A stretch of DNA of 64,000 nt, from positions 57,471 through 121,470 of the IMG/VR virus record IMGVR_UViG_3300043803_002473; one strand, given 5' to 3'. Each line of letters begins with the position of its first letter. The first letter of the stretch is position 1. Made by a program: the position numbers and the translations under genes. The notes below the pieces were generated by a model. The model was not told the origin of the DNA. It saw only the letters and a program-made list of their open reading frames with translations, and ran no database searches. Below, one piece after another: positions 37,098-46,203 of this stretch. This DNA comes from a virus.

Positions 37098-37287
37098 GCA
37101 TATAGAATTTTCTATAGATGTAGAAGGCAATGTAAAAATCCAGAAATTAGAAGGTTATGGATCTGGTTGTGTAGAGGCTACAAAATTTCTGGAAAGATCT
37201 CTCGGTAATGCCGACGAAAGCTCCAGAGAATACACCGAAGAAATAACCAAGTCTGCGAGCAGCGCAGATGACTACATCACATTATGA
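37090..37287 (+). CDS. DUF2997 protein
   Basis: A 65-residue protein. HIEFSIDVEGNVKIQKLEG then SGCVEATKFLERSLG is the full DUF2997 pattern: two beta strands with a D-x-x-G turn, a G-x-x-C, and a helix ending L-E-x-x-L-G. It is of unknown function. Overlaps with its neighbours (8 and 4 nt) place it in the same transcript as DUF1257. Confidence 0.78.
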   Translation: MSKHIEFSIDVEGNVKIQKLEGYGSGCVEATKFLERSLGNADESSREYTEEITKSASSADDYITL

Positions 37288-37577
37288 CCGAAACCGTGTA
37301 TATAGATGCTGATGGCTCTATACACGGTTTAAATGGTTTTATACTAGACAATGTAGAAATGGGACCAAAGAAGGTATCTAGAGTTTCTAACATCGAATTC
37401 AATCATTTCATTCAGCTATGGGAAGCCATTGACGCTGAGGGAAATCTTATCGGTAGAAGCAGCTCTAGAGCCTCCTTGGTCGATCTAGAAAAAGATTATT
37501 TAAACAATAAAATAGAAGCAAACTATGCGTCGAATAAGAACGGCTTTTTTCAAAAAGATAAACAAACGAGTAACTAG
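37284..37577 (+). CDS. Hypothetical protein
   Basis: A 97-residue protein with an N-terminal beta-hairpin pattern (VYIDADGSIHGLNG). It overlaps DUF2997 by 4 nt and the next frame by about 50 nt, so the end of this gene or the start of the next is read in two frames. No family recognised. Confidence 0.48.
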   Translation: MTETVYIDADGSIHGLNGFILDNVEMGPKKVSRVSNIEFNHFIQLWEAIDAEGNLIGRSSSRASLVDLEKDYLNNKIEANYASNKNGFFQKDKQTSN

Positions 37578-37890
37578 AGACTATGTTCTTGAGTTGGTAG
37601 AAAGTTCTTCTGGAAGTTATTATCTTCTAGAAAATGAGCTAGATTATGATAACGGAGAGTTTAAAAAAACTGAACTTTTTAAAAGTCACACCGACTTGGA
37701 AGAAATTGAAGATTACTTTAGAGCACAGTGCAGTAAGAAGTTAAAAGAGAAATATTCGCTAGCTGAAAATGGCGATACGTTTAATCATGTAAAGTTTTTA
37801 CTGGATTATTCTGAACAGCACATTAATAAAGCTGAACAACAAACAGCACTTGAAACTACCGAAGAAATGCCTAGATTAATTAGACTATGA
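37525..37890 (+). CDS. Hypothetical protein
   Basis: A 121-residue protein, basic N-terminus (MRRIRTAFFKKINKRV) and acidic helical remainder. The start lies 53 nt inside the previous gene; a shorter start is possible but no other ATG near the junction is visible. It overlaps the SbcD-like gene by 4 nt. Function unknown. Confidence 0.48.
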   Translation: MRRIRTAFFKKINKRVTRDYVLELVESSSGSYYLLENELDYDNGEFKKTELFKSHTDLEEIEDYFRAQCSKKLKEKYSLAENGDTFNHVKFLLDYSEQHINKAEQQTALETTEEMPRLIRL

Positions 37891-38981
37891 AATTTCTAGT
37901 CATATCAGATCAGCATTTAGGACATAAGCTATATAATTTCCCTGAGCTTGAAAACGATTCCAGGCAATTATTTTCTTCGGTTGTGGACCTGGCGCAGAGC
38001 TTAAAAGTAGATTATTTGGTCTCTGTCGGAGACCTTTTTGACAATAACCGTCCTACATCAGAACTAATCGACTTTGTGTCATTTGAGCTGGATCGATTGA
38101 AGGAAGCTGGTATAGGCGCTGTAGCCATTGCTGGAGATCATAGCAAACCATTGGATGGCGTTACTTGGGAAAAGATCTGTGGATTTAAACCCATTAACTC
38201 TGTTCCTGAGTTTGTTGGAATTGACTACAATGATAATCCCAAACAAACACTGGAGTTACTTAACAAGGAATTAAACAACCGGCCTGAAAATAGCGTTAAG
38301 TTTATTTTTATGCATCAACAAATTCCCGAGCTTTGGCCGTTTTGTGACGAGAAGAAAATAATACCTTTAAAAGACATAGATTTTTCTAATCATTGCCACT
38401 CATTAAAGGCTGTGTTTTTGGGCGATATTCACAAACGCAAAGAAATGTGGTATAAAGATCCTGTCTGTAACTCGAAAATATTCATAGGTTATTGTGGAAG
38501 TTTAGGTGTTACTGCCTCGGATGAAACTGAAAAAGAAGGTTTGTATCTTTGGGCCGACGATTCTTTGAACTTGGTGGAATATTCATTGCCTAGACAGTTT
38601 ATCAGCATTACGATCAATAAGGACAACATCGATACATTAGTAAAATCTCAGTTTGATAAATATCAAAATTCAGACAGTAGACCTGTATTTATATGTAAAT
38701 ATTCTCCAGATGTTTCTGAGCAGCTGAATAAGCTAAATTTCTTGTATGAGTTAGGAATAGTTAAATTCACGAGAGTTAGGATAGATAAAACAGAGGCAGA
38801 AGAATACATAAACATACGTTCTGAATTAAAGACAAACGACAGAATTTCTATTGTTTTAAAAAATTTGATTAATGGTCGAAAAGATGGAAATGTATTGTAC
38901 GATTATGGATATCGTTTACTGCTGGATGAAGATCCAGCTAACGTTCTAGATGAATTAAAATTAAATTATATAACAAACTAA
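37887..38981 (+). CDS. SbcD/Mre11-like nuclease (T4 gp47-like)
   Basis: A 364-residue calcineurin-like phosphoesterase. The metal-binding motifs appear in order: SDQHLG (residues 7-12), VGDLFDN (about 47-53), GDHSKP in place of the usual G-N-H-D, a MHQQ, and GDIHK (about 178). It is the nuclease half of an SbcCD/gp46-gp47 complex that processes DNA ends for recombination and helps degrade host DNA. The ATPase partner is encoded just downstream, separated by a small AbrB-like gene. Confidence 0.8.
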   Translation: MKFLVISDQHLGHKLYNFPELENDSRQLFSSVVDLAQSLKVDYLVSVGDLFDNNRPTSELIDFVSFELDRLKEAGIGAVAIAGDHSKPLDGVTWEKICGFKPINSVPEFVGIDYNDNPKQTLELLNKELNNRPENSVKFIFMHQQIPELWPFCDEKKIIPLKDIDFSNHCHSLKAVFLGDIHKRKEMWYKDPVCNSKIFIGYCGSLGVTASDETEKEGLYLWADDSLNLVEYSLPRQFISITINKDNIDTLVKSQFDKYQNSDSRPVFICKYSPDVSEQLNKLNFLYELGIVKFTRVRIDKTEAEEYINIRSELKTNDRISIVLKNLINGRKDGNVLYDYGYRLLLDEDPANVLDELKLNYITN

Positions 38982-38982
38982 T

Positions 38983-39309
38983 ATGAGTAAAAACATAGTT
39001 AAAAAAGTCGAACCTACCGGAGATGTTTGCGTTAAATTCACTGAAGAAGAAATGCAGCAATTAAATATCGCCCCTGGAGACAAGTTCTCAATGGACATTG
39101 TCGATGGCGGTATCATGCTCAAAAAATTCGTCAAAGTAGAAATAGATATATCAGATTGGTCCAGAGAACTGTTGGAAAGCTTGATAGATGTTTCTTGCAC
39201 GGAAGATATCAGCGTAAATGAAGTTATATCAAACATCATTAAAAAAAGAATATCTAAAGATGGCGTTATTTCTGGTGACGTAGAGCCACACGAAATACCG
39301 GAATGGTGA
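38983..39309 (+). CDS. Small AbrB/SpoVT-like protein
   Basis: A 108-residue protein. The N-terminal 45 residues (CVKFTEEEMQQLNIAPGDKF, then a beta strand with IMLKKF) fit the AbrB/SpoVT swapped-hairpin DNA-binding pattern, as in MazE-like antitoxins. The C-terminal half is helical. It is inserted between sbcD and sbcC and overlaps the latter, so it may regulate or bind the complex. No toxin partner is evident. Confidence 0.45.
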   Translation: MSKNIVKKVEPTGDVCVKFTEEEMQQLNIAPGDKFSMDIVDGGIMLKKFVKVEIDISDWSRELLESLIDVSCTEDISVNEVISNIIKKRISKDGVISGDVEPHEIPEW

Positions 39310-41363
39310 TGGAATTAATCCAATTAAATCTTAAAAACTTTAGAACTCACAAAAAACTAGAGCTATCCTTCAAGGAAGGAATTACCGGCATCATTGGAAA
39401 TAATGGTGCCGGTAAGTCTAGTGTGATTGAGGCTATATCCTTCTTGTTAACTGGTGAAGGCTATGGAGCTAAGGCAGACATGTTGTCTGTAGGAGAAACA
39501 TCTGGGTATGTACTAGGTCATCTAAAAATAGATGGGAAAGAAGCTGTCCTGGAAAGACATTTAGATACTTCTAAAGTTGCTTTTAAATATGACGGAATTA
39601 TTTATAAAAAAGCCGGAGAAGTATCTGCCATATGGGAACAATTGTTTCAAATAGATAAGAATATATTTAAAAATATAATTATTTCCAAGCAGGGTGAAAC
39701 AGCCTTATTGTTTTCTGGTGATAATAGTATAAAAGAAAAAATATTTCAAAAGATTTTCTTAGTACCTAACACCACAAAAATACGTGACACCATCTGGAAT
39801 AAGTATATTAAAAGTGCTCCACCAGAATATCCGGTTCTAGATGAAGAACAAACTTTAAAAGACCTGATTAATTTGGAAAGCCAGATTATCGCCAAGAAAG
39901 AAAAGCTTAGCCGATTTCCAGTTAATATCGACTCAGAACATATCAGTTTATCTAGCCGACAAACTTATTTGATAAATTGTAAAAATTCTGAAGCATATAA
40001 AGATTCTATTTTATCTAAAATAGCTGCATTAACTCAGGAGCAAGAACAGGTTAAAGCTGAGATAGAAACTAGCAAAACTAAGTTATCTTTAATAGATTAC
40101 AATCAAATTAACGCAGCTTTACAGCAATTAACACTGAGTAAGCCAAAACATGATCAAAAAATAAAGATTGAAAAAGATTTACACGAGATTAAAGAAAGCT
40201 TAAATAGTCTAGACTCTAAAGATTTTTCTAAATTAGAGGGGCTAGCCAGCCGTAAAGCTGAAATAAGTGCTGAATATGTTTTGTTCGATAAAGAGTATAA
40301 CAGCATTAAGTCTAAGATAGATAAATTTAAGTCTAATGATTTAACTGAGGCTGAAGCTTGTCCTTACTGTGGTTCTGAGTTGAAAGACTTGGCAGCCTAC
40401 TTAACGCATTTAGAAGCTAAGCTTCCAGAGCTGATTAATAAGATAGACAGCTACAGCCAAACACTCGAACAACTCAAAACCGAATACACTGATTTATCTA
40501 AAAAGAAATTAGCGTACGAAAGTTTAAATAATGAGTTTTTACAGTTAAGTAATTCTTTAGATGCGCTTAAAGATATTCGTTTTGATGAGGGGGAGTATAA
40601 TTTATATAACAGCGTCATCAACCAGTACAACGAACTCAGCGCTAAAAAAGACGAACTAAATGCCAGAGTTCAAGACTTGTCAGCCAGTATCATAGATCAA
40701 AATGTAAAACTTATATCTGTGGCTATTTACGATAATGCTACTAAGTCTCTAGATGAAGAGCTTTCTCAGGTTGTAAAAGACCTAGAAAAAATTAAAACAG
40801 ACTTAGCCTCTAAAAAAGAGCTTGAGCTGGGTTTAGCCAAAGATGAGCAAGTTTTGGCTATTACTCAAAAAACATTTGAAAATAACAAAGAAATTAAAGC
40901 TAAGAATGAGCAACGTAATAAGTATCTTTATATACTGAATGAATTGTATGAATTATTTCATACTTCTCAATTTCCTAGAAAATTGATACAGACCTATGCT
41001 GGCACAGTGTCTGAATATCTCAACGAGCATCTTCAATTATTTAATTTTCCATACAACGCCAAGGTTAATGATAATTTTGGAATAGATGTGACTCACACTA
41101 ATGGACATAAACTTCCATCAGTTTCAGGTGGTCAAGAAATTATGATTGGTGTTGCCCTGAGATTAGCTTTACATAATATGTTCGGTTCGGCTTTTCCCAT
41201 GATGATACTTGATGAAGGTTCAGTACATTTATCTGCAGAATCTAAAAAAAGCTATTTTGAAATTATTAAAAATTTAAAGAAGATTAGCAATTTTAAACAA
41301 ATAATAATTGTAGACCACGACGATGACTTATCTTCTGTGGTCGACAACACTATAAAACTATGA
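39303..41363 (+). CDS. SbcC/Rad50-like ATPase (T4 gp46-like)
   Basis: A 686-residue SMC-type ATPase. Walker A GNNGAGKS (32-39), a zinc hook C-P-Y-C (353-356) in the middle of a long coiled coil, the ABC signature VSGGQE near residue 610, and Walker B MMILDEGS near 645. It pairs with the SbcD-like nuclease upstream. A second ATG (M3) is a possible start; the first overlaps the previous gene by 7 nt. Confidence 0.87.
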   Translation: MVMELIQLNLKNFRTHKKLELSFKEGITGIIGNNGAGKSSVIEAISFLLTGEGYGAKADMLSVGETSGYVLGHLKIDGKEAVLERHLDTSKVAFKYDGIIYKKAGEVSAIWEQLFQIDKNIFKNIIISKQGETALLFSGDNSIKEKIFQKIFLVPNTTKIRDTIWNKYIKSAPPEYPVLDEEQTLKDLINLESQIIAKKEKLSRFPVNIDSEHISLSSRQTYLINCKNSEAYKDSILSKIAALTQEQEQVKAEIETSKTKLSLIDYNQINAALQQLTLSKPKHDQKIKIEKDLHEIKESLNSLDSKDFSKLEGLASRKAEISAEYVLFDKEYNSIKSKIDKFKSNDLTEAEACPYCGSELKDLAAYLTHLEAKLPELINKIDSYSQTLEQLKTEYTDLSKKKLAYESLNNEFLQLSNSLDALKDIRFDEGEYNLYNSVINQYNELSAKKDELNARVQDLSASIIDQNVKLISVAIYDNATKSLDEELSQVVKDLEKIKTDLASKKELELGLAKDEQVLAITQKTFENNKEIKAKNEQRNKYLYILNELYELFHTSQFPRKLIQTYAGTVSEYLNEHLQLFNFPYNAKVNDNFGIDVTHTNGHKLPSVSGGQEIMIGVALRLALHNMFGSAFPMMILDEGSVHLSAESKKSYFEIIKNLKKISNFKQIIIVDHDDDLSSVVDNTIKL

Positions 41364-41566
41364 GCAATAAATACGACGACATAATACCTGCCATTTTGAC
41401 TGCTGCTTCAGCAGTTTATCTAGGTATGAACAGGCAGGGTAAGAAATTAAAAAATGTGGCAAAAGACTCTATACATTGCCTCTTAGACGACGGTCATAAA
41501 AAACCCAACAGGTTCAGAAAAAAATCTCGTGCTAAATTTAGAAGAAAAGAAGAGACAACTGTATAA
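41360..41566 (+). CDS. Small basic protein
   Basis: A 68-residue protein with a helical, Ala/Ile-rich N-terminal half (a hydrophobic patch around residues 8-20) and a Lys/Arg-rich C-terminus. It overlaps the SbcC stop by 4 nt. A membrane-associated or DNA-binding role is possible; no family recognised. Confidence 0.45.
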   Translation: MSNKYDDIIPAILTAASAVYLGMNRQGKKLKNVAKDSIHCLLDDGHKKPNRFRKKSRAKFRRKEETTV

Positions 41567-41723
41567 CTTGCCTACAGGATACAGAATAACTATGGCTGTA
41601 GCCATATTTGTTTCTTTTCTGTTAGATAAACCTTACAGTAATTTTATCATGGGGGGTATAGCAGGAATACTGCTATACCCTCTTGTGGAATATTTTATCT
41701 ACGTAACTTCCGATAAATCTTAG
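41529..41723 (+). CDS. Small membrane protein
   Basis: A 64-residue frame with a GTG start at 41529 overlapping the previous gene by 38 nt. TTG at 41568 or ATG at 41592 are likely alternatives. Two hydrophobic segments (MAVAIFVSFLL and FIMGGIAGILLYPLVEYFIY) give a small two-pass membrane protein. An 11-bp perfect hairpin lies in its coding sequence. Confidence 0.45.
   Translation: MLNLEEKKRQLYNLPTGYRITMAVAIFVSFLLDKPYSNFIMGGIAGILLYPLVEYFIYVTSDKS
41654..41680 (+). other. Perfect 11-bp hairpin inside a coding sequence
   Basis: GGGTATAGCAG (41654-41664), loop GAATA, and CTGCTATACCC (41670-41680) form an uninterrupted stem in the small membrane protein gene. It could attenuate read-through into the helicase gene or limit translation. 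No T-run follows. Confidence 0.5.
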
Positions 41724-41725
41724 CT

Positions 41726-43195
41726 ATGCATATAGAAATAACCAGGTTTGATGGTGGGTTGAGGTTTAAGCCTTTTCCTCCGTATTTAACAAAATATTTA
41801 AAATATCACCATCGAGAAATGCAAACCATACAATACAAACGCGAATGTGTGTTTGTGGAAAAACTTCTCTATTCTGTAGATGCTTCTGGGTATGCATTCA
41901 CTCTTCCTGGATTTTTTAAATCTGTAGTTGAATTAATACATAAGCATCATGACACGTATAATGTAGATGATTTGAGAACAGTTCTTCCTCCTACAGACTG
42001 GGACAGAATTAAAAAGTTTAAATTAAGGGATTATCAAATCCCGTTAGTGGCTGAACTCATACTTAAAGGTGAAAACGATAGTGGGGTTATTAATGCTGCT
42101 GGCGGTATCGGCAAAACTCATTTAGCTGCCGTTACGTATGCCGCATGGAATAACTTAAACACCATACTAGCCATACCTCTAAAAGAAGTGGTTCGACAGA
42201 CTTATCAAAAGTTTAAGACTTTTTTTCCTGAAAAACATGTTGGAATAATGGGGGATGGAATGAATGATCTCAGTAACGACATAACTATAACTACGTTCAA
42301 AAGTCTAAAAAATTGTGCATTGGAAAAATGTGAATTGTTGTTGGTGGATGAGATGCAGTCTGCTGGTAGTCCTACCTTTAGAAATTGCATGAATCTAATG
42401 AAACCTGTACGTATGTTCGGGTTCAGCGCAACAACGGACGGCTTATTTAACAATACCGATAAGTTATTAATAGGTCTTTTTGGTGAAGATTTAATTTATT
42501 TTCCTTATACAGAAGCTGAAGATGTGGCTGCAGTTGTTCCAGGAGTTGTCTACATGATTAAAATGCCTGAAAATTACTACATGTCTGATTACTCGAGTAT
42601 AGAAAACAAAATTAAACACGGCATCAAAAAATGTGATGCTAGACATGAAATAATAGGTGAAGTCTGCAAAAACGTACCTGCAGATTGGCAAACTATTATA
42701 TTTGTCGATCACGTTAAAGATCATTTAGTGCCGCTATATAAATATCTTCCCACAGGGACAAAATATTTGCATAGGGAATCTAGTAAAAAAGCTGTAGGCT
42801 CTTTTGCGCTCACTAATAAAGAACAGAAAACTACCGCAGAAAGTTTTTCCAACAACGAATTTCAATTCTTGGTAGCTACAGACGCTTTCAGAGCGGGTGT
42901 AGATATACCTAATTGCAGAGTTGTTATACAGGCTTCTGGAGGATCTTCTAAAGTTGAAGTACTTCAGGAGGCGCTACGTGGAAGCCGTATTCTTCCTGAA
43001 GAACAGCGAGCTAAATTTGATTTAACAGAAAAAACACACTTCATACTGATTGATATGATGGATAACCATGACGATGTATTAAACGGAATGGCTAAAAAAA
43101 GAATTCAGTATTATAAAGAGCAGGGCTGGACAGTCAATATCATAGACTCCATTAAAGATATTGATTGGTTACAGATTAACACAAAATCGATTTGA
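41726..43195 (+). CDS. UvsW-like SF2 DNA helicase
   Basis: A 489-residue superfamily 2 helicase. Q-type motif RDYQIPLVAE (101-110), Walker A AAGGIGKT (124-131), Walker B VDEMQ (207-211; DExx with M-Q) and motif III SATTDG (about 233). Helicase domain 2 is in the C-terminal half (DAFRAGVDIPN and QEALRGSRI near the end). UvsW proteins unwind branched DNA and remodel forks during recombination-dependent replication. The neighbouring SbcCD and downstream primase support this role. Confidence 0.78.
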   Translation: MHIEITRFDGGLRFKPFPPYLTKYLKYHHREMQTIQYKRECVFVEKLLYSVDASGYAFTLPGFFKSVVELIHKHHDTYNVDDLRTVLPPTDWDRIKKFKLRDYQIPLVAELILKGENDSGVINAAGGIGKTHLAAVTYAAWNNLNTILAIPLKEVVRQTYQKFKTFFPEKHVGIMGDGMNDLSNDITITTFKSLKNCALEKCELLLVDEMQSAGSPTFRNCMNLMKPVRMFGFSATTDGLFNNTDKLLIGLFGEDLIYFPYTEAEDVAAVVPGVVYMIKMPENYYMSDYSSIENKIKHGIKKCDARHEIIGEVCKNVPADWQTIIFVDHVKDHLVPLYKYLPTGTKYLHRESSKKAVGSFALTNKEQKTTAESFSNNEFQFLVATDAFRAGVDIPNCRVVIQASGGSSKVEVLQEALRGSRILPEEQRAKFDLTEKTHFILIDMMDNHDDVLNGMAKKRIQYYKEQGWTVNIIDSIKDIDWLQINTKSI

Positions 43196-43197
43196 CA

Positions 43198-43234
43198 TGT
43201 GGGTGTAGTGAGATAACTTCAAGCTACACCCACA
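43198..43234 (+). terminator. Hairpin after the UvsW-like gene
   Basis: TGTGGGTGTAG (43198-43208) pairs with CTACACCCACA (43224-43234), 11 bp with a 15-nt loop, starting right at the stop codon. Only CCATTT follows, so it is a weak intrinsic terminator or an mRNA 3'-protecting hairpin. Confidence 0.5.
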
Positions 43235-43240
43235 CCATTT

Positions 43241-43354
43241 ATGAAAAAACTATTTTTAATATCGTTGTTTTTGTTTAGCTATTCATTGTTTATAGCTTTA
43301 AATACTTTCGTTATCACGTCGACAATTCATTACACACTCAAGTTACTTTCTTGA
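43241..43354 (+). CDS. Very small hydrophobic protein
   Basis: A 37-residue ORF (MKKLFLISLFLFSYSLFIAL at the start) made of a Lys-Lys head and a long Leu/Phe/Ile segment, followed by a short polar tail. It could be a signal-anchored or membrane peptide. It lies between a hairpin and the primase start, with 1 nt spacing to the latter. No ribosome binding site is seen; a chance ORF is possible. Confidence 0.4.
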   Translation: MKKLFLISLFLFSYSLFIALNTFVITSTIHYTLKLLS

Positions 43355-43355
43355 T

Positions 43356-44282
43356 ATGGCTAATGCCGCAATTTTAAAATTACTAAAAAATAAGTTTGGT
43401 AAAGCCAAAGGGGTTTCAGGTGGGAATTACCGTGTAAAATGTCCCACCTGCGAATCTAAAAACAGCGGCAAAATGAAACGCTATATTTCACCGGCGTGGC
43501 CTATGAGCAATTGCTTTATTTGTGAAAAGCTTTTAAAAGTAAGCGATCTTTTAACTACTGAAAGTTTTGCCTTTGTTGCTAATTATGACGTTGGTTCCGA
43601 GGAGATAGATGAATACCCTAAAGCAAAAATTTATCCTTTTGAAAAGGTAAACTTTTTGCATGCTATGTCGGAAAACGAGCCAGTGATTCAATTCATGAAA
43701 AAAGATCATCTGACTGACTTTGCCTACTACTCTTCATTAGGTATAGCCTATATTCCTATTGATGGTGGAATGAATTTAGAGTTTGACTCTGGCTATAAAA
43801 TTAACACAGCGGACAGCCTGTTTTTCCCTGTACGCCATAATGGCAGGTATGTCGGTTGGCAATTACGTTTCATTCCAGGAACAATCAATGGCGATCGTTT
43901 GCAGTATATGCGCTATCTCCACATGTTCCCGAAAGGAAATTTTTTGTACAACTACGACAACGCTAAAAAACATGACAACGTTATTGTGGTTGAGGGAGTT
44001 AAGAAAGCTTTAAAGCTGCCAAATTCCGTAGCAACCTTTGGAAAAGGTATTTCTTCCGCACAAAAACAGTTGATTCAAGAATGGAAGCGTATTACATTGA
44101 TTCTCGACGGAGAAAACCAAACTCAGGAATTAGCACAAGAACTAACCGCCGAGTTTAAATACAATGGTAGGCAGGTAGTGAACGTCGATCTCAGAGATTA
44201 TGGTTTAACTTCTCCCGACGAAGCCACAACAGGACAACTAAACGAAATAGTCACCAAGTTATGGACACCGCTAACTCAGTAG
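43356..44282 (+). CDS. DNA primase, zinc-binding plus TOPRIM
   Basis: A 308-residue protein. An N-terminal zinc-binding domain (VKCPTCE, then NCFICEK; four Cys) is followed, after a ~110-residue linker, by a TOPRIM-like domain with NVIVVEGVKKALKL and an ILDGEN motif (E-G and D-G-E acidic residues). This is the layout of T7 gp4-type and DnaG-type phage primases. It makes RNA primers for lagging-strand synthesis. The helicase gene follows after one intervening gene. Confidence 0.75.
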   Translation: MANAAILKLLKNKFGKAKGVSGGNYRVKCPTCESKNSGKMKRYISPAWPMSNCFICEKLLKVSDLLTTESFAFVANYDVGSEEIDEYPKAKIYPFEKVNFLHAMSENEPVIQFMKKDHLTDFAYYSSLGIAYIPIDGGMNLEFDSGYKINTADSLFFPVRHNGRYVGWQLRFIPGTINGDRLQYMRYLHMFPKGNFLYNYDNAKKHDNVIVVEGVKKALKLPNSVATFGKGISSAQKQLIQEWKRITLILDGENQTQELAQELTAEFKYNGRQVVNVDLRDYGLTSPDEATTGQLNEIVTKLWTPLTQ

Positions 44283-44806
44283 AATTAGAGCAAATTAAAG
44301 CACGCTTAGAAGAAAATTATTCTTATATCAGAAGCGTCATTCAACCAGGTTATGAATATCACCCTTCACCAAAATTTGATAAAGCTTTTATTAAAGCAAG
44401 CAAGTTTTGCAAAGACAACAATTTGTCACCGGAAGAATATGCCTATGGTTTGATGTATAGTTTGGAACTCGGAAGAAAAGAATGCTTTTATCCTTCCTAC
44501 TTTGGGTCTGCCACAGCCAATCAAGCTGTGCTCCAATACAAGAAAGAAAAAGCTATTGCTTACGAAGACTTACTAGAACATCAAAAAGACTTATTGTATA
44601 TACAGATCAATAAGTTGGGGCGTGATTACAAAGCTGTTCTAATGGATCCCAGGTTAAAATTCCATGCCTGGTTCAGGATATTGGCTACTGCCAACCCCGA
44701 ACCAGACATTATCAACAAGTATAGCGATACAGCCAGAGCTGAAATGACGCCTGAATTGTTGGCTTTTTTGAAACAAAACAACCTAGATCTAGATAGAATA
44801 TTATGA
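44261..44806 (+). CDS. Hypothetical protein between primase and helicase
   Basis: A 181-residue helical protein. Its start overlaps the primase by 22 nt and its stop overlaps the helicase start by 4 nt. The location between primase and helicase, and a charged helical composition, suggest a helicase-loader or primosome component, but no signature (such as a DnaC or T4 gp59 motif) was recognised. Confidence 0.52.
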   Translation: MDTANSVELEQIKARLEENYSYIRSVIQPGYEYHPSPKFDKAFIKASKFCKDNNLSPEEYAYGLMYSLELGRKECFYPSYFGSATANQAVLQYKKEKAIAYEDLLEHQKDLLYIQINKLGRDYKAVLMDPRLKFHAWFRILATANPEPDIINKYSDTARAEMTPELLAFLKQNNLDLDRIL

Positions 44807-46203
44807 ATAAAAACTTATACGAAGATTCCGATTTCATTGAATTAGTCATTAAGCATATTGTTAGAGATAACAATATCTACAATTTGGCTAAAGCTTATGA
44901 CTTCGGTATGGATGATGTTGGAAGTATAGATATATACAGGGCGTTCATCAAAATTGTTTTTGATGTAGGTGAAGTGCCTATCAGCATTAACTTGTTCCTG
45001 CTAAAGATCAAGGAGGCTTACTTACACGGACTACTAAATCAAACACAGGAAAATCAAATACTCCAATTTCTTTACTGGATCTATGATGAACAACCACTCG
45101 ATTCAAAATATATCGAGGAGCATATTCCTAAAATGCTGAAGCATAGAAGAATGGGAGCCATCTTAAACTCAAAGGAAAAAGATTTCGACAAGATTGCACA
45201 AAATCTCAGTTCGTTGGCTTTTCAATTTGAGTCGGCTAAAGATTCTGAAGACGACACAGTGTTTTACCCATTCCTGAACCCAGTGTTCAAAACAAAGCAA
45301 GAAGCCTATGGAACAGGATTTATGGAAATTGACGCAGTGGCAGCAGGCCTAACACGTCAGGAATTTGGCTTGATTATTGGATATTCTGGTTCGGGTAAAA
45401 CTGCTGTGGCGGTACATTCAGCACTACAAAACGCACTCAACGGAGTTAAAGTGCTCTATATATCTCTTGAGGAGTCTTCTCCCAATATCTCAAATCGTCT
45501 CTATGCAAATTATTTTAATATAAATTATAGCGACCTTCACCACGTTAGAAACGGTGCCAATGCCGAACTGCAGAGCAAAATTTCAGAAATGAAACCTGAA
45601 GAGCTTGATGTTCTGAAAAATATCAGAATTGCCCCACTAAAAGACAAGGCTCCTGTTACTGTGAGGTTTATAAAAGATTATCTAGACAACCTATATAAAA
45701 CCGAAGGTTATGCGCCTGAGCTAGTATATATAGATCAGATGGATTATCTCGAACCTTCTGAAGATTGTGATGCTTCATGGGAAAAATACTCCAAAGTTGC
45801 TTTCGAGGTAGACGATTTATCTAACCACCTCATTGGTGGGGAGAAGCCCTTCTCGTTATGGTTACTTCATCAAGCCTCTGGAAAAATGAAACGTTACTTC
45901 ACCAATGCCGACATTTCGGGGTTTAAAGGAATTATTAAACCGGCTGACTTTGTTTTGGGTATTGGTAAAGATAAACCTGAAGATGAGACTGTTTCGCTGT
46001 TCTCCTTAAAATGCCGACATTCTAAAAATTTCACTTTTGATTACTTTGCTGACTTGGCCCATATGCGTTTTGGAGCCATGAATAAGGGAGGCGAAGCAAG
46101 AATCAAAAAAGAAAAAGAAATGTTGGGGAAATCTACGAGACGCTCACACTTCAATACACCTAAACAACAAACATTACCATCACCCGACGGTGCTTTTGAT
46201 TAA
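44803..46203 (+). CDS. DnaB-like replicative helicase
   Basis: A 466-residue RecA-fold hexameric helicase. An N-terminal helical domain (residues 1-150) is followed by Walker A GYSGSGKT (193-200), the VLYISLEES strand (about 217-225) and Walker B VYIDQ (308-312). It unwinds the fork and works with the adjacent primase. Overlapping start and stop with flanking genes show operon organisation. Subfamily (DnaB versus T4 gp41) is not resolved. Confidence 0.8.
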   Translation: MNKNLYEDSDFIELVIKHIVRDNNIYNLAKAYDFGMDDVGSIDIYRAFIKIVFDVGEVPISINLFLLKIKEAYLHGLLNQTQENQILQFLYWIYDEQPLDSKYIEEHIPKMLKHRRMGAILNSKEKDFDKIAQNLSSLAFQFESAKDSEDDTVFYPFLNPVFKTKQEAYGTGFMEIDAVAAGLTRQEFGLIIGYSGSGKTAVAVHSALQNALNGVKVLYISLEESSPNISNRLYANYFNINYSDLHHVRNGANAELQSKISEMKPEELDVLKNIRIAPLKDKAPVTVRFIKDYLDNLYKTEGYAPELVYIDQMDYLEPSEDCDASWEKYSKVAFEVDDLSNHLIGGEKPFSLWLLHQASGKMKRYFTNADISGFKGIIKPADFVLGIGKDKPEDETVSLFSLKCRHSKNFTFDYFADLAHMRFGAMNKGGEARIKKEKEMLGKSTRRSHFNTPKQQTLPSPDGAFD

